This document shows positions 7,101 through 13,877 of a stretch of DNA of 14,853 nt, piece after piece (position 1 is the stretch's first letter; every line of letters begins with the position of its first letter). Both the position numbers and the translations under genes were made by a program. The DNA is from Candidatus Omnitrophota bacterium. Lineage in GTDB: Bacteria; Omnitrophota; Gorgyraeia; JABMRG01. The notes beneath the pieces were generated by a model. It was given only the letters and a program-made list of their open reading frames with translations, was not told where the DNA came from and did not search any database. The DNA is taken from NCBI GenBank assembly GCA_013202935.1, contig JABMRG010000034.1, positions 1 through 14,853 on the forward strand, read 5' to 3'.

Positions 7101-7776
7101 CTTTCTCTTTTAGGTTTTCAAACTCTGCACGAAACTTTTCTGCCTTTTTGGCTTGCCTTTCAATAGAATTTATCTGGCGCTTTACCTCATTAATTATATC
7201 TGCCAACCTTGTAAGGTTAGTTTCTGTATGTTCAAGCTTATTAAGCGCCTCTTTCTTCTGGGTCTTGTATTTTGTGATACCGCTGGCCTCTTCAAATATC
7301 TCGCGGCGGTCTTCAGGCTTGGCATTTAAGACACGGTCCATCTTACCCTGTTCAGCTACAGAATAGGAACTTACACCAATGCCTGTGCCGGCAAGTATGT
7401 TCATTATATCCTTAAGCCTTACCTGGGTTTTATTAAGTAGGTATTCACTCTCACCTGAGCGGAAGGTTCTTCTTGTTACAATGACCTCATCGTAATCTAC
7501 AGGAAGAATTCTGTCTTTATTGGAGAGGGTTAATGAGACTTCAGCGAGGTTTACAGCCTGCGTATCAGCGGTGCCATTGAAGATGATATCCTCCATTTTT
7601 GAACCACGCAGCTCTTTGGCGCTCTGCTCACCAAGGACCCACTTTATTCCATCGCTGATATTCGATTTTCCGCAGCCATTTGGGCCTACTACAGCAGTAA
7701 CACCCGGTTCAAAAACGAGTTCTGTCTTATTGGCAAATGATTTGAAACCAAATAGTGTTATTTTTTTAAGATACAA
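4105..7776 (-). CDS. smc: Chromosome segregation protein SMC
   Basis: SMC is the ATPase core of the bacterial condensin that compacts and separates chromosomes, normally with ScpA and ScpB. The 1223-residue protein has the full architecture. The N-terminal head carries Walker A GPNGCGKSN (31-39). Long coiled coils flank a hinge at about 515-665. The C-terminal head carries the ABC signature LSGGEKAL (1090-1097), Walker B FCILDE (1114-1119) with Asp1118 and Glu1119, and a His switch in ITHNK (His1150). A polar Lys/Asp/Gln-rich tail of about 40 residues follows the head. The start codon is TTG at 7776. It gives MYLKKITLFGFKSFANKTEL, where family members normally begin, with a G-rich Shine-Dalgarno region about 9-15 bases upstream, and no in-frame ATG fits better. 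scpA and scpB are not present here. The identification is certain. Confidence 0.98.
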   Translation of the reverse strand: MYLKKITLFGFKSFANKTELVFEPGVTAVVGPNGCGKSNISDGIKWVLGEQSAKELRGSKMEDIIFNGTADTQAVNLAEVSLTLSNKDRILPVDYDEVIVTRRTFRSGESEYLLNKTQVRLKDIMNILAGTGIGVSSYSVAEQGKMDRVLNAKPEDRREIFEEASGITKYKTQKKEALNKLEHTETNLTRLADIINEVKRQINSIERQAKKAEKFRAEFENLKEKDIRLSFHDYSQVKDQETGTKQKTDSLKQKEGHFSLELNVQQDELRIHRDKITSIDETIAETRQNLSEISSTIDKNDNSVRIDRERIDELSKRSDSLQREIGEIGVRLTQLRDKIGSVESEFNVIDHERENKQVLLSEAERALNSITETIKQCEKAISDSKLAIMDNATSQSRVKTDLSKISASLTTASSRHRRLTIEKDNISKEKLSIDSSFQAAEESLTQQKRALDSVLNQLNSAKSVFSQLKTNTEEKASAIETLKQRLASAGSKLEVLKDLKEKKEGFSEGVKAYMEFIENNPEEKELFVGTIAGLVRPKEGFIAAIESALGERSQMIVVKDKEAVDRAIDFLKREEKGRAQFIALDEILDTDIRLEQPAHPSLISNLIDCIDTEDTHKPVLEYILQDTYLVESIADTGKVAKGSAALFVTKVGETSQGLVTTGGSSSGDEYTSIIGRDAKIRELSQEVKTLKTEVSHYEDEYLQMLQRKEQMQKEVTGLESVTKAEEMKLHTRESERVKTAEQRDKLEQELGIIGIELDEITEEEKILHGREETLTPELANLEQEHAKLDSVTNQSQATISEKTQEKETTIAKLAEIRTQMSLVTEKFNAQSDTLNMMKGSLSNEETAISDRKNQLEEAHDKLAALRSEIERLIEENKVLENQKQIVSQKLDTARDERKAISSLVEGAESTIRGKQKELDEIRSNISTFHINVNELNHKADNIRERIFNAYKVDLDEENITSSDDEDWDAIALEVEQLKEKIERMGPVNLVAIEEHKELQDRYEFLTSQQEDLLNAKESLHKAINKINRTTRKMFIETFEQINVAFKEYFKLLFGGGTAELFLLDQADILESGIEIVVRPPGKKLQSISLLSGGEKALTSIALLFSLFKVRPTPFCILDEIDAPLDEANIDRFSRILQEFVKTTQFIIITHNKKTISVSDIMYGITMEKSGISKIVSVKFAEDDKKSVTAEQRDAAKPDKAKPDLKSIAQQANQPKDPVVDHEK

Positions 7777-7823
7777 TTATAATTTCCCCCACCGATATAT
7801 AAATTAATTCGCTTCGCTAAAAT

Positions 7824-7856
7824 AAAAAAATAAAGCCTGCTCTTCCCAGCAGGCTT
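7824..7856 (-). terminator. Intrinsic terminator after etfA / before smc
   Basis: Minus strand: AAGCCTGCT (7856-7848), a six-base loop and AGCAGGCTT (7841-7833) form a perfect 9-bp stem, followed by TATTTTTTT (7832-7824). No T tract follows on the plus strand, so it works on the minus strand only. It closes the fabG-to-etfA operon and insulates smc. It may also attenuate transcripts from the possible promoter at 7897-7925. Confidence 0.88.
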
Positions 7857-7896
7857 CGCCTATTGTAAAAATAAAAAACCCACCGAGTACATTATT

Positions 7897-7925
7897 ATTA
7901 TTACAGAAACTCTAAAGGTTGTCAA
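7897..7925 (-). promoter_or_regulatory. Possible promoter between etfA and smc
   Basis: Minus-strand TTGACA (7925-7920), 17-base spacer, AATAAT (7902-7897, five of six). It begins just after the etfA stop. A transcript from it would meet the terminator at 7824-7856 before reaching smc, so it is either an attenuated smc promoter or a chance match in AT-rich DNA. No better smc promoter is visible. Confidence 0.35.
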
Positions 7926-7944
7926 GAGTAAAACATATAAAAAA

Positions 7945-9138
7945 TTAACTTAATATCTCTTTTAATTTCTTGGTTAAAGCGGGGATTATTTCGAAGAGGT
8001 CGCCTACTATGCCGTAGTTGGCAACCTTAAAGATGGGTGCATCGGGGTCTTTGTTTATCGCGATTATAATATCTGATGAGGACATACCTGCTAAGTGCTG
8101 GATCTGGCCTGATATGCCGCATGATATATAAATCTTAGGACAGACGGTTTTACCGGTCTGGCCCACCTGATGAGAATAAGCTATCCAGTCTGCATCAACA
8201 GCAGCACGGGAGGCTCCCACAGCACCCCCTATAGCATCTGCCAATTCATGTAATACTGAAAAACTCTCAGGCTTTCCAAGGCCTCTTCCTCCTGAAACAA
8301 TTATATCTGCTTCAGTAAGATTTACAGTCTGGCCTTCTTCATCTACCACCTTAAGAACCTTGGTCCTTGAAAAAAGCATCTTATCATCATAACTCTTTTT
8401 AATAACCTCGCCTTTTTTAGACTTATCTACCTCTGCTTCCTTCATGACCTTATGTCTCACAGTTGCCATCTGCGGACGATGGTTTGGGCATATAATAGTT
8501 GCCATAATATTGCCGCCAAATGCAGGGCGTGTCTGCAAAAGAAGGCGCCTTTCTTCATCTATATCAAGGCCTGTGCAATCTGCTGTAAGGCCAGCGTCTA
8601 TCTTTACAGCAACTCTTGAAACCAAGGAACGGCCTGTTGACGTTGCGCCGCATAAGACTATCTCAGGCTTATATTCATTTATAAGTTCGGTTATTACATT
8701 TGTATAAGGCTCATTCTGATACTGCTTTAATTTAGGCGAATCTACCAAGTATACTTTTTCAGCACCACGATGTACTAGCTCATTGCACTTAGACTCCATA
8801 TCCTTGCCAAGTAAAACAGCGCATAATTCAACTCCAAGCTTATCAGCAAGTTTTTTGCCCTCACCCAAAAGCTCATATGTAACACTCTGTATAATACCAT
8901 TCTTCTGCTCTGCTATAACCCAGACGCCTTTATAAGCAGATATGTCCTGCTTGATCTCTTCTTCTTTTCTCAAAAGAATAGCATCAAACTTGCATGATTC
9001 AACACAAGCGCCACAGAGGGTGCACTTATCAAAATCTATAACCGCAAGCTTGCCTTCCATGTATATAGCATCAAAAGGACATGCTTTTATACATAGCTGG
9101 CAACCAACACATTTATCTGTAATTATCTCTATTGACAT
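7945..9138 (-). CDS. etfA: Electron transfer flavoprotein alpha subunit with N-terminal 2x[4Fe-4S] ferredoxin domain
   Basis: EtfA with EtfB carries electrons between NADH or ferredoxin and acyl-CoA dehydrogenases. Residues 1-55 form a bacterial ferredoxin domain. Cysteines at 10, 13, 16 and 20, and at 39, 42, 45 and 49, make two C-x2-C-x2-C-x3-C cluster motifs. Residues 70-270 match the EtfA N-terminal domain. The FAD domain follows, with SGGRGLGKPESF (282-293), the signature HQVGQTGKTVCPKIYISCGISG (323-344) and IQHLAGMSS (346-354). The 397-residue length equals an ordinary EtfA plus the ferredoxin. Ferredoxin-fused EtfA is known from electron-bifurcating systems such as CarE of Acetobacterium woodii caffeyl-CoA reductase. 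The extra clusters suggest direct exchange with ferredoxin. The ATG at 9138 follows the etfB stop by 3 bases, so translation is probably coupled. It is the last gene of the operon before the terminator at 7824-7856. Confidence 0.96.
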   Translation of the reverse strand: MSIEIITDKCVGCQLCIKACPFDAIYMEGKLAVIDFDKCTLCGACVESCKFDAILLRKEEEIKQDISAYKGVWVIAEQKNGIIQSVTYELLGEGKKLADKLGVELCAVLLGKDMESKCNELVHRGAEKVYLVDSPKLKQYQNEPYTNVITELINEYKPEIVLCGATSTGRSLVSRVAVKIDAGLTADCTGLDIDEERRLLLQTRPAFGGNIMATIICPNHRPQMATVRHKVMKEAEVDKSKKGEVIKKSYDDKMLFSRTKVLKVVDEEGQTVNLTEADIIVSGGRGLGKPESFSVLHELADAIGGAVGASRAAVDADWIAYSHQVGQTGKTVCPKIYISCGISGQIQHLAGMSSSDIIIAINKDPDAPIFKVANYGIVGDLFEIIPALTKKLKEILS

Positions 9139-9141
9139 TGC

Positions 9142-9933
9142 CTAAAACTTTGGTTTACACTCATCCTTTAATATATTAACAAGCTTTTCAACTATCTCAT
9201 CTGCGGAACCAGTTATCATTTCACCGCCTGCGCGCGGAGGCGGAGTAAATATCTTAACAACCTGGGTTGGTGAGCCGTCTAAGCCTATACAGCTTGCTTC
9301 TACGCCAAGGTCTTCTGCTTTAAATTTCTTAATCTCTATTGACCTGGCTTTCATCTTGCCCTTCAAAGAAGGTATACGCGGTTCGTTAATCTCCTTTACA
9401 ACAGTAAAGAGTGCTGGAAGAGGCGTCTCTATTACCTCATATCCTTCTTCGGTCATGCGCTCAACACGCGCAAGATTCTCTTTTATCTCTTCTATTTTTT
9501 TCACATATGTTACCTGCGGTATATCAAGATGCACAGATATACCAGGTCCGACCTGCGCGGTATCTCCATCTGCTGCCTGTTTTCCGCAGAATATAAGATC
9601 AAAGCTTTCAAGTTTTTTTATGGCAGCGGAAAGTGTATAGCTCGTTGCCCATGTATCACTTCCTGCAAATGCCCTGTCTGAAACAAGTACCCCTTCATCT
9701 GCACCCATGGATATCGCCTCACGAAGTGCGGCTTCAGCCTGAGGAGGCCCCATAGTAATAACAGTTACTTTACCCCCAAGCTTCTCTTTTGTTCGCACCG
9801 CCTCTTCTATAGCATACATATCAAAGGGGTTTATAATGGACTCAACTCCCTCACGTATGAGCGTGTTGGTCTCCGGGTCTATCTTTACATTGGCAGTATC
9901 AGGAACCTGTTTTATGCAAACAACTATGTTCAC
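9142..9933 (-). CDS. etfB: Electron transfer flavoprotein beta subunit
   Basis: EtfB pairs with EtfA. In bifurcating forms its FAD accepts the NADH hydride; in simple forms it binds AMP instead. The 263-residue protein has the usual start MNIVVCIKQVPDT and the nucleotide-binding segment CGKQAADGDTAQVGPG (116-131). Near position 30-45 it has the conserved NPFDMYAIEEA. Which EtfB class it belongs to needs alignment of the flavin site. The start codon is GTG at 9933, sharing one base with the TAG stop of the acyl-CoA dehydrogenase gene (TAGTG). A strong Shine-Dalgarno AAGGAGA lies at 9944-9950 inside that gene's end. This tight coupling argues for fixed stoichiometry with the dehydrogenase and EtfA. 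Confidence 0.96.
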   Translation of the reverse strand: MNIVVCIKQVPDTANVKIDPETNTLIREGVESIINPFDMYAIEEAVRTKEKLGGKVTVITMGPPQAEAALREAISMGADEGVLVSDRAFAGSDTWATSYTLSAAIKKLESFDLIFCGKQAADGDTAQVGPGISVHLDIPQVTYVKKIEEIKENLARVERMTEEGYEVIETPLPALFTVVKEINEPRIPSLKGKMKARSIEIKKFKAEDLGVEASCIGLDGSPTQVVKIFTPPPRAGGEMITGSADEIVEKLVNILKDECKPKF

Positions 9934-11084
9934 TATTTGAGTGTCTCCTTGATAAGCTCTGATGCGATTACGCTGCGTTGTATCTGGTTTGTTCCTTCAT
10001 ATATCTGTGTGATCTTTGCATCGCGCATATACTTCTCAACAGGATAATCACGCATATATCCATATCCGCCAAAGACCTGGATAGCATCTGTTGTGACCTT
10101 CATTGCAACATCTGATGCAAAGAGTTTTGCCATTGCTGACATCTTGGATACATCCTTTGCGCCTGAGTCTACAAGCTTTGCCGCAGAATAGACAAGTGCG
10201 CGCGCTGCCTCTGTCTGGGTTCCCATATCAGCCAGCATAAACTGGATACCCTGAAAACTCGATACCGGCTTACCAAACTGCACACGTTCCTTTGCATACT
10301 TTATCGCATGGTCTAGTGCGCCTTGTGCAATACCAACAGCCTGTGCGCCGATACCAGGGCGTGACTTATCAAATGTCTTCATAGCAACTATAAACCCTAA
10401 ACCTTCTTTACCAATAACGTTTTCTTTGGGGACTTTGCAATTTGTAAAGATAAGCTCTCTTGTTGCAGAAGCTCTTATACCAAGCTTCTTCTCTTTCTTG
10501 CCGAATTCAAAGCCAGGCGTTCCCTTTTCAACTATAAACGCGGTAGCTCCACGGCTGCCCTTGGTCTTGTCTGTCATAGCTATAACTGTATAGGTCTCAG
10601 CTTCGCCGCCGTTTGTGATCCACTGTTTCACGCCGTTTAGAACATAAGAGTCGCCTTCTTTTTTCGCGGTTGTACTTACTGCGCTCGCATCACTTCCAGC
10701 ACCTGCCTCAGTGATTGCAAATGCTGCCAGTTTCTTACCGCTTGCAATATCAGGAAGGTATTTCTTCTTCTGCTCGTCACTTCCATAAAGTATTATCGGG
10801 TATGCACCCAGAGCACTCGCAGCGTAGCTTACTGCTATACCCCCGCATGCCTTGGAGAACTCCTCTGTGACAAGACAGAGCTCTGTCGCGCCTCCGCCTG
10901 TGCCACCATACTGTTCTTCAATATATACTCCGCAAAGGTCGCTCTCAGCAATTGTCTTCAGAACAGGCCACGGGAATTCTTCCTTTTCATCATATTCAGC
11001 AGCAACAGGGCGGATCTTTTCATCAGCTATCTGCCGCGCCAAATCCCTTATCATCTTCTGTTCTTCAGTCAAAAAATAGTCCAT
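9933..11084 (-). CDS. Acyl-CoA dehydrogenase (short-chain/butyryl-CoA dehydrogenase type)
   Basis: This FAD enzyme interconverts acyl-CoA and 2-enoyl-CoA using ETF as electron partner. All family landmarks are present in 383 residues: an N-terminal helical domain, FAITEAGAGSD (122-132) and VKQWITNG (152-159) in the flavin-binding beta domain, and the C-terminal helical domain. The last contains QVFGGYGYMRDYPVEKYMRD, then IYEGTNQIQR with the probable catalytic base Glu363. That glutamate position is typical of short-chain and butyryl-CoA dehydrogenases and of CarC-type reductases. The ATG at 11084 has Shine-Dalgarno AGGAGA five bases upstream. It lies 41 bases after fabF and overlaps etfB by one base. 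Placement with fatty-acid synthesis genes and a ferredoxin-type ETF suggests it runs in the reductive direction, but substrate and direction are inferred. Beta-oxidation remains possible. Confidence 0.93.
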   Translation of the reverse strand: MDYFLTEEQKMIRDLARQIADEKIRPVAAEYDEKEEFPWPVLKTIAESDLCGVYIEEQYGGTGGGATELCLVTEEFSKACGGIAVSYAASALGAYPIILYGSDEQKKKYLPDIASGKKLAAFAITEAGAGSDASAVSTTAKKEGDSYVLNGVKQWITNGGEAETYTVIAMTDKTKGSRGATAFIVEKGTPGFEFGKKEKKLGIRASATRELIFTNCKVPKENVIGKEGLGFIVAMKTFDKSRPGIGAQAVGIAQGALDHAIKYAKERVQFGKPVSSFQGIQFMLADMGTQTEAARALVYSAAKLVDSGAKDVSKMSAMAKLFASDVAMKVTTDAIQVFGGYGYMRDYPVEKYMRDAKITQIYEGTNQIQRSVIASELIKETLK

Positions 11085-11125
11085 CTTATTCTCCTGGTTT
11101 TAGTGAGTAATATATATGCTGTATG

Positions 11126-12361
11126 CTAAATTTTTCGTATCGCGATAGTAGCGTTGTGGCCGCCAAACCCTAAGCTATTGGAGAGAGCTATCCCCACATC
11201 TTGTTTTCTTGCCTCATTTGGAACATAGTCCAGATCACACTCGGGGTCAGGGGTCTCGTAATTTATGGTGGGAGTAAGAATACCGTTTAGAATACTTAAT
11301 GCACTTGCAGCAAGTTCTGCTCCGCCCGCAGCACCAAGAAGGTGTCCTACAATAGATTTCGTGGAACTGATTGCGAGCTTATTGGCATGGCTGCCAAAAA
11401 CCTTTTTTATGGCAGCTGTCTCTATCTTATCATTAAGCTGGGTTGAGGTTCCGTGCGCATTTATATAATCTACATCTTCAGGGTTTATCTTAGAATCTTT
11501 TAACACTGCTTGAAGGCATCTTATAGCTCCATCACCATCAGGGTCAGGTGCTGTCATATGGTAGGCATCGCAGCTCATACCATAACCTATTACCTCTGCA
11601 TATATTCGAGCGCCTCTTTTTTTTGCACGCTCGTATTCTTCTAAAATAACTATGGCAGAGCCCTCTGACATAACAAAGCCATCCCTATCCTTGTCAAAGG
11701 GGCGTGATGCCTTTTTTGGCTCATCGTTTCTTGTTGAGAGTGCCTTGGCAGCACTGAAGCCACCTACCCCAAGTGGCCATATAGCTGCTTCGCTTCCCCC
11801 TGCTAGCATAGAATCTGCATAGTCATGCTGTATGATTCTAAAGGCTTCACCAATAGAGTGATTTGATGATGCGCAGGCAGTTACAGAGCAGGAGTTGGGC
11901 CCTTTTAATCCGAGCTTTATGGCTATCATGCCTGAAGCCATATTAACAATAAGCATGGGGATAAGAAACGGTGTAACACGGGAAGGCCCTTTCTCCAGAA
12001 GAACCTTATGCTGTGATTCTATGGTGGAGAGGCCGCCTATGCCTGAGCCTACTATGGATCCCATACGATTTAGGTCCATAGAAGAGAGGTTCAGGCCAGC
12101 ATCTTCTACTGCAAGGGTGGAGGCTGCAACCGCAAACTGAACAAAGCCGTCGCTTCTTCTTGCCTCTTTTGTGGTAAGGTATTTGGAAGGATCAAAATCC
12201 TTCACTTCTCCTGCTATCTTGGTAGTATAATCAGATGTATCAAAGTGGGTAATCTTGTCTATACCTGATTTTCCGGCACACAGAGATTCCCAAAAACTTT
12301 TAACATCATTACCAACAGGAGATATTATACCTAGACCTGTGATAACTACGCGTCTCTTCAT
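11126..12361 (-). CDS. fabF: 3-oxoacyl-[acyl-carrier-protein] synthase II
   Basis: FabF catalyses the condensation step of type II fatty-acid elongation, joining malonyl-ACP to acyl-ACP with loss of CO2. The 411-residue protein starts MKRRVVITGLGIISPVG, as is usual. The thiolase-fold triad is complete and falls at the Escherichia coli numbering: Cys163 (in VTACASSNHSIG), His303 (in NAHGTSTQLND) and His340 (in STKSIVGHLLGAAGG). Glycine-rich GFGG near the C-terminus is also present. The ATG at 12361 lies 24 bases after acpP. No clear Shine-Dalgarno sequence is visible in that gap. It is followed by the acyl-CoA dehydrogenase gene on the same transcript. FabF rather than FabB is chosen from overall sequence character and the acpP-fabF pairing. 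Confidence 0.97.
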   Translation of the reverse strand: MKRRVVITGLGIISPVGNDVKSFWESLCAGKSGIDKITHFDTSDYTTKIAGEVKDFDPSKYLTTKEARRSDGFVQFAVAASTLAVEDAGLNLSSMDLNRMGSIVGSGIGGLSTIESQHKVLLEKGPSRVTPFLIPMLIVNMASGMIAIKLGLKGPNSCSVTACASSNHSIGEAFRIIQHDYADSMLAGGSEAAIWPLGVGGFSAAKALSTRNDEPKKASRPFDKDRDGFVMSEGSAIVILEEYERAKKRGARIYAEVIGYGMSCDAYHMTAPDPDGDGAIRCLQAVLKDSKINPEDVDYINAHGTSTQLNDKIETAAIKKVFGSHANKLAISSTKSIVGHLLGAAGGAELAASALSILNGILTPTINYETPDPECDLDYVPNEARKQDVGIALSNSLGFGGHNATIAIRKI

Positions 12362-12385
12362 TAGAAATTGGCGGGAGTTTTTAGA

Positions 12386-12628
12386 TTAGCTTTTTGCAGC
12401 TACTTTTTCGTCTATATACTTGATGGCATCTGAAACCTTGGTCATCTTCTCAGCATCTTCATCAGGTATCTCAATACCAAACTCTTCCTCAAGTGCCATT
12501 ACGAGTTCTACCGTATCAAGCGAGTCTGCGCCTAAATCATCGATAAAGGACGCCTCTGGAGTTACCTCCTCTGGCTTGACACCTAATTGCTCTGCTATGA
12601 TTGACTTGATCTTCTCATCTGCTGCCAT
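12386..12628 (-). CDS. acpP: Acyl carrier protein
   Basis: ACP carries growing acyl chains on a phosphopantetheine arm during fatty-acid synthesis. It has 80 residues, is acidic, and carries the attachment motif GADSLD (33-38) with Ser36, the standard position. Helix II segment TVELVMALEEEFGIEIPDED is characteristic. The ATG at 12628 has a strong Shine-Dalgarno AAGGAGG at 12634-12640, five bases away, which fits a need for high expression. It lies between fabG (13-base gap) and fabF (24-base gap), the classic fabG-acpP-fabF order. Confidence 0.98.
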   Translation of the reverse strand: MAADEKIKSIIAEQLGVKPEEVTPEASFIDDLGADSLDTVELVMALEEEFGIEIPDEDAEKMTKVSDAIKYIDEKVAAKS

Positions 12629-12641
12629 ACTTCCCTCCTTT

Positions 12642-13382
12642 TTACATTACCATTCCACCATCAATTTTTATAACCTCACCTGTGATATAAGATGAGCTTT
12701 CACTAACTAGAAATACCGCAAGCTCAGCTACATCCTTTGGTTCGCCAAAACGGCCAAGCGGTATAACCTTAAGCATCATATCTTTCTGCTCATCGGTCAA
12801 TTTATCTGTCATGGGCGTCTTTATAAAACCAGGGGCAATGGCATTTACATTTATTCCCCTTATGGCCAGCTCTTTGGCGCTGCTCTTGGTAAGCCCTATT
12901 ATGCCTGCCTTGCTGGCAGAATAGTTGGCCTGGCCAGCGTTACCCATGATACCGATTATAGATGCTATATTGACAATCCTGCCTGCCTTCTGCTTTACCA
13001 TCACCTTAGAGGCTGCTTTTGTAAAATTAAAGGCCCCTTTTAGATTTACGGTGAGGACTGCATCCCAGTCTTCTTCCTTCATCCTCATTAGTAGCCCATC
13101 TCTGGTGATGCCAGCATTGTTGACAAGTATATCAATTCTCTTAAATTTGTCAAGACTTTTATTCACCATATCCTCTGCAGCCTGGGTATTTCCCACATCC
13201 ACAACCGCAGCAAGACACTCCCTGCCTAGTGATTCTATCTCAAGCTTTGCCTGTGCAAGGGCTTCTTCGTTTACATCGCAGATAGCGACATCTGCACCCT
13301 CTTTTGCCAGTGCAAGGGCTATCTCTTTCCCTATTCCTCTTGCGGCACCAGTTATTAAAGCTATCTTATCTTTTAATATCAT
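12642..13382 (-). CDS. fabG: 3-oxoacyl-[acyl-carrier-protein] reductase
   Basis: FabG reduces 3-oxoacyl-ACP to 3-hydroxyacyl-ACP with NADPH. The 246-residue protein is a classical short-chain dehydrogenase. It has the cofactor motif TGAARGIG (11-18), NNAG (88-91) and catalytic Asn113, Ser141, Tyr154 and Lys158 (YSASK). PGFIKTPMTD and the C-terminal YITGEVIKIDGGMVM are typical of FabG. It is the first gene of the fab-acd-etf operon. The ATG at 13382 has no clear Shine-Dalgarno; an AT-rich 63-base gap separates it from the gene upstream. That gap holds TTGACT on the minus strand (13420-13415) without a well-spaced -10 box, and no terminator. The operon may therefore be co-transcribed with the BamE-like gene or have an irregular promoter. 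Confidence 0.96.
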   Translation of the reverse strand: MILKDKIALITGAARGIGKEIALALAKEGADVAICDVNEEALAQAKLEIESLGRECLAAVVDVGNTQAAEDMVNKSLDKFKRIDILVNNAGITRDGLLMRMKEEDWDAVLTVNLKGAFNFTKAASKVMVKQKAGRIVNIASIIGIMGNAGQANYSASKAGIIGLTKSSAKELAIRGINVNAIAPGFIKTPMTDKLTDEQKDMMLKVIPLGRFGEPKDVAELAVFLVSESSSYITGEVIKIDGGMVM

Positions 13383-13445
13383 AGTAATATATGATTAACA
13401 TATAATGTATGTCTTAGTCAAGTAAAATCTTATGAAGCACCAAGA

Positions 13446-13820
13446 TTAATCCTGGTAGACTTGTTCCCAGCTTATGAGGTTACCATCTTTATCAAACAGA
13501 AAATATATCTTTTCACCTTTAAAGAAGGTGGAGGTAGGCGGTTTGTATACCCATTTGGTTCCATCCTGGGCTACTGCAACCGGTTGGCCACAGCTTGCTG
13601 ATATAGACTCTTTAGAGAGGCCTTCTCTTATATCCTGGCTGCTTACGAAATCTCTGGTTCTTTGGTAATTTTTGCCCTCTTTGGCTGATACCTTATCCAT
13701 ATCACTCATGCTGTCTGCTATGCCCTTGAGTTTCCTTATCTCACCTGCTGCTAATAGCGGCTGGATAGATATAGCCAGAATGGCTACTGTAAATATAATG
13801 ATTAGTATGGTATGTTTCAT
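13446..13820 (-). CDS. Small exported protein with BamE/SmpA-like C-terminal half
   Basis: From the ATG at 13820 this is a 124-residue protein. A signal peptide occupies about residues 1-25: MKHT, a long hydrophobic run (ILIIIFTVAILAISI), then PLLAAGE. There is no lipobox cysteine; the only cysteine is Cys77. A charged middle (26-68) precedes a C-terminal domain: GLSKESISASCGQP (67-80), GTKWVYKP (87-94), KIYFLFDKDGNLISWEQ (104-120). This order (helix, GxP turn, paired strands, final strand) resembles SmpA/OmlA (BamE) small outer-membrane assembly proteins, by pattern only. The frame is open to a TTG at 13871, but that would place 17 polar residues before the signal sequence, and the promoter at 13840-13868 lies inside the extension. 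It starts 57 bases after the upstream gene's stop. Function is unknown; periplasmic location is likely. Confidence 0.75.
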   Translation of the reverse strand: MKHTILIIIFTVAILAISIQPLLAAGEIRKLKGIADSMSDMDKVSAKEGKNYQRTRDFVSSQDIREGLSKESISASCGQPVAVAQDGTKWVYKPPTSTFFKGEKIYFLFDKDGNLISWEQVYQD

Positions 13821-13839
13821 AGCTTTTTGGGTTCTCTGT

Positions 13840-13868
13840 ATTGTATCATCAGAACCACTGATTATCAA
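13840..13868 (-). promoter_or_regulatory. Sigma-70-type promoter for the BamE-like gene (perhaps also the fab operon)
   Basis: Minus strand: -35 TTGATA (13868-13863), 17-base spacer, -10 TACAAT (13845-13840), each five of six. The expected start near 13833 lies about 13 bases before the ATG at 13820. With no terminator before fabG, transcripts could continue into the fatty-acid operon. Confidence 0.6.
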
Positions 13869-13877
13869 CAAAAAACC

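Noticed and set aside
12925..13398. 157-codon plus-strand open frame opposite fabG.
   Set aside because: Shadow of fabG codon usage; serine/alanine-rich translation with no recognisable motif.
13383..13445. Palindrome ACATTATATGT and TTGACT as a fatty-acid regulator operator and promoter before fabG.
   Set aside because: The palindrome is short and AT-rich, does not match the FapR or FabR sites I know, and no -10 box is correctly spaced from TTGACT.
13821..13871. TTG start at 13871 for the BamE-like gene.
   Set aside because: It would put polar residues before the signal peptide, lacks a Shine-Dalgarno sequence, and overlaps the probable promoter.
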